Of a DNA stretch of 7,739 nt, positions 6,957-7,739 are shown one piece after another (position 1 is the first letter of the stretch; the number at the start of each line of letters is the position of its first letter). The translations under genes were made by a program, and so were the position numbers. Origin of the DNA: an uncultured Taibaiella sp. (GTDB taxonomy: Bacteria; Bacteroidota; Bacteroidia; Chitinophagales; Chitinophagaceae); contig CALMXV010000487.1 in the NCBI GenBank assembly GCA_937871155.1, forward strand, positions 1 through 7,739, in the 5' to 3' direction. Under the pieces are notes generated by a model that was given only the letters and a program-made list of their open reading frames with translations, did no database searches and had not been told where the DNA came from.

Positions 6957-6985
6957 TTGTTTTCTGTCATAAAAAAATATTTTTG
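6957..6985 (+). promoter_or_regulatory. Putative promoter of the glutamine synthetase gene (TTG-N18-TATTTTTG)
   Basis: This is the best promoter match in the window: TTG at 6957-6959, an 18-base spacer, and TATTTTTG at 6978-6985, fitting the Bacteroidota pattern TTG-N17-23-TAnnTTTG. The predicted transcription start is near 6992, only about 8 bases before ATG 7000, so the transcript would be almost leaderless. The 12-base palindrome TTTTTGCAAAAA (6980-6991) overlaps the -7 element. Confidence 0.55.
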
Positions 6986-6999
6986 CAAAAAAAATATCT

Positions 7000-7739
7000 A
7001 TGTCATCATTACGTTTCTCTGCGTTACATGAGTTGGGTGCCAACGAAAAAAAGATAGGGCATTACAATGGTAAAAAAATTACCGCCATGTTTGCGACTTA
7101 CGTATTCACAGGTAGAACCATGCGTGAATATCTAAGCGATGAAGCATACAAAAGCTTACAAGCATCAATCAAAGCTGGCGAAAAAATCGAACGTCGTATG
7201 GCAGACCAGATAGCTGCCGGCATGAAAGCATGGAGTGAAGAAAGAGGAGTAACCCATTTCAGCCACTGGTTTCAGCCACTTACTGGTACTACTGCAGAAA
7301 AGCATGATTCTTTTTTTACCATTAAAAGCGATGGTACAGCTATTGAACTTTTTGATGGAGATAGTTTGATTCAACAAGAACCGGACGCATCTAGTTTCCC
7401 CAATGGTGGTATCCGCGCTACTTTTGAAGCAAGAGGCTATACCGCTTGGGATCCTTCCTCTCCGGCGTTTATTATTGAAAATGCTTATGGTAAAACGCTT
7501 TGCATACCTACCATCTTTATTGCCTATAGCGGAGAGTCTTTAGATTATAAAGCACCATTACTCAAATCTATCTTAGCACTTGACAAAGCCGCAGTAGATG
7601 TATGTAATTACTTTGACAAAAACGTCAATAAAGTAACCGTAACACTTGGCTGGGAACAAGAGTATTTTGTAATTGATGAAACATTAGCAAATGCTCGCCC
7701 GGATATCGTGATGTGTGGAAGAACCTTGATAGGACATGC
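7000..7739 (+). CDS. glnN: Type III glutamine synthetase (C-terminus beyond the window)
   Basis: The first 246 codons of a glutamine synthetase, which makes glutamine from glutamate, ammonia and ATP in the cytoplasm. The frame is open to the right edge. Recognisable type III features are the start SSLRFSALHELGANEKKIG, the block GGIRATFEARGYTAWDPSSP (136-155) and GWEQEYFVID (217-226), where the glutamates contribute to the metal and substrate site. Type III enzymes are about 725 residues long and are typical of Bacteroidota and some cyanobacteria, so roughly two thirds is missing to the right. ATG 7000 is the family start and sits just after a strong promoter match. The palindrome at that promoter may be a regulatory site, as expected for a nitrogen-controlled gene, but no regulator can be named. 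Some authors call this gene glnA in Bacteroides. The upstream neighbour, the phosphopantetheinyl transferase, has no obvious functional link. Confidence 0.95.
   Translation, partial: MSSLRFSALHELGANEKKIGHYNGKKITAMFATYVFTGRTMREYLSDEAYKSLQASIKAGEKIERRMADQIAAGMKAWSEERGVTHFSHWFQPLTGTTAEKHDSFFTIKSDGTAIELFDGDSLIQQEPDASSFPNGGIRATFEARGYTAWDPSSPAFIIENAYGKTLCIPTIFIAYSGESLDYKAPLLKSILALDKAAVDVCNYFDKNVNKVTVTLGWEQEYFVIDETLANARPDIVMCGRTLIGH

Noticed and set aside
7165..7377. 70-codon minus-strand frame
   Set aside because: It is antisense to the conserved N-terminal part of glutamine synthetase.

Overview
The window looks like chromosomal DNA of a member of the Bacteroidota, probably near the Chitinophagales/Sphingobacteriales. 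This is inferred from several things. The DNA is AT-rich and the genes lack obvious Shine-Dalgarno sequences. Three starts are preceded by the Bacteroidota -7 promoter motif TAnnTTTG. The window also holds a type III glutamine synthetase and the general style of the other proteins fits this phylum. No tRNA, rRNA, CRISPR array, insertion sequence or phage gene was seen.

Layout. Positions 1-3683 (minus strand) hold most of a very large SNF2-family helicase with two SWIM zinc-finger motifs; its last residues lie beyond the left edge. A 217-base divergent intergenic region separates it from a plus-strand series: a small Cdd1-like helix-hairpin-helix protein (3901-4188); a 2-oxoacid dehydrogenase E2 acyltransferase broken into two frames (4284-4931 and 4934-5632); a clear intrinsic terminator (5655-5688); an exported thioredoxin-fold protein (5726-6145); a 4'-phosphopantetheinyl transferase (6265-6897); and the first third of a type III glutamine synthetase (7000 to the right edge).

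How the genes relate. There is no single pathway. The SNF2 helicase and the HhH protein are both likely nucleic-acid proteins and share a divergent control region. The others are central metabolism (E2, glutamine synthetase), cofactor attachment (phosphopantetheinyl transferase) and envelope thiol chemistry (thioredoxin-like protein). Gaps of roughly 95-120 bases and separate promoter-like motifs suggest mostly individual transcription units rather than one operon.

The most notable points are the E2 frameshift, which falls exactly in the linker before the catalytic core, the two SWIM motifs of identical spacing in the helicase, and a Gln in place of the usual Glu in the phosphopantetheinyl transferase metal motif. 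I see no convincing undescribed system; this is mostly a housekeeping region.
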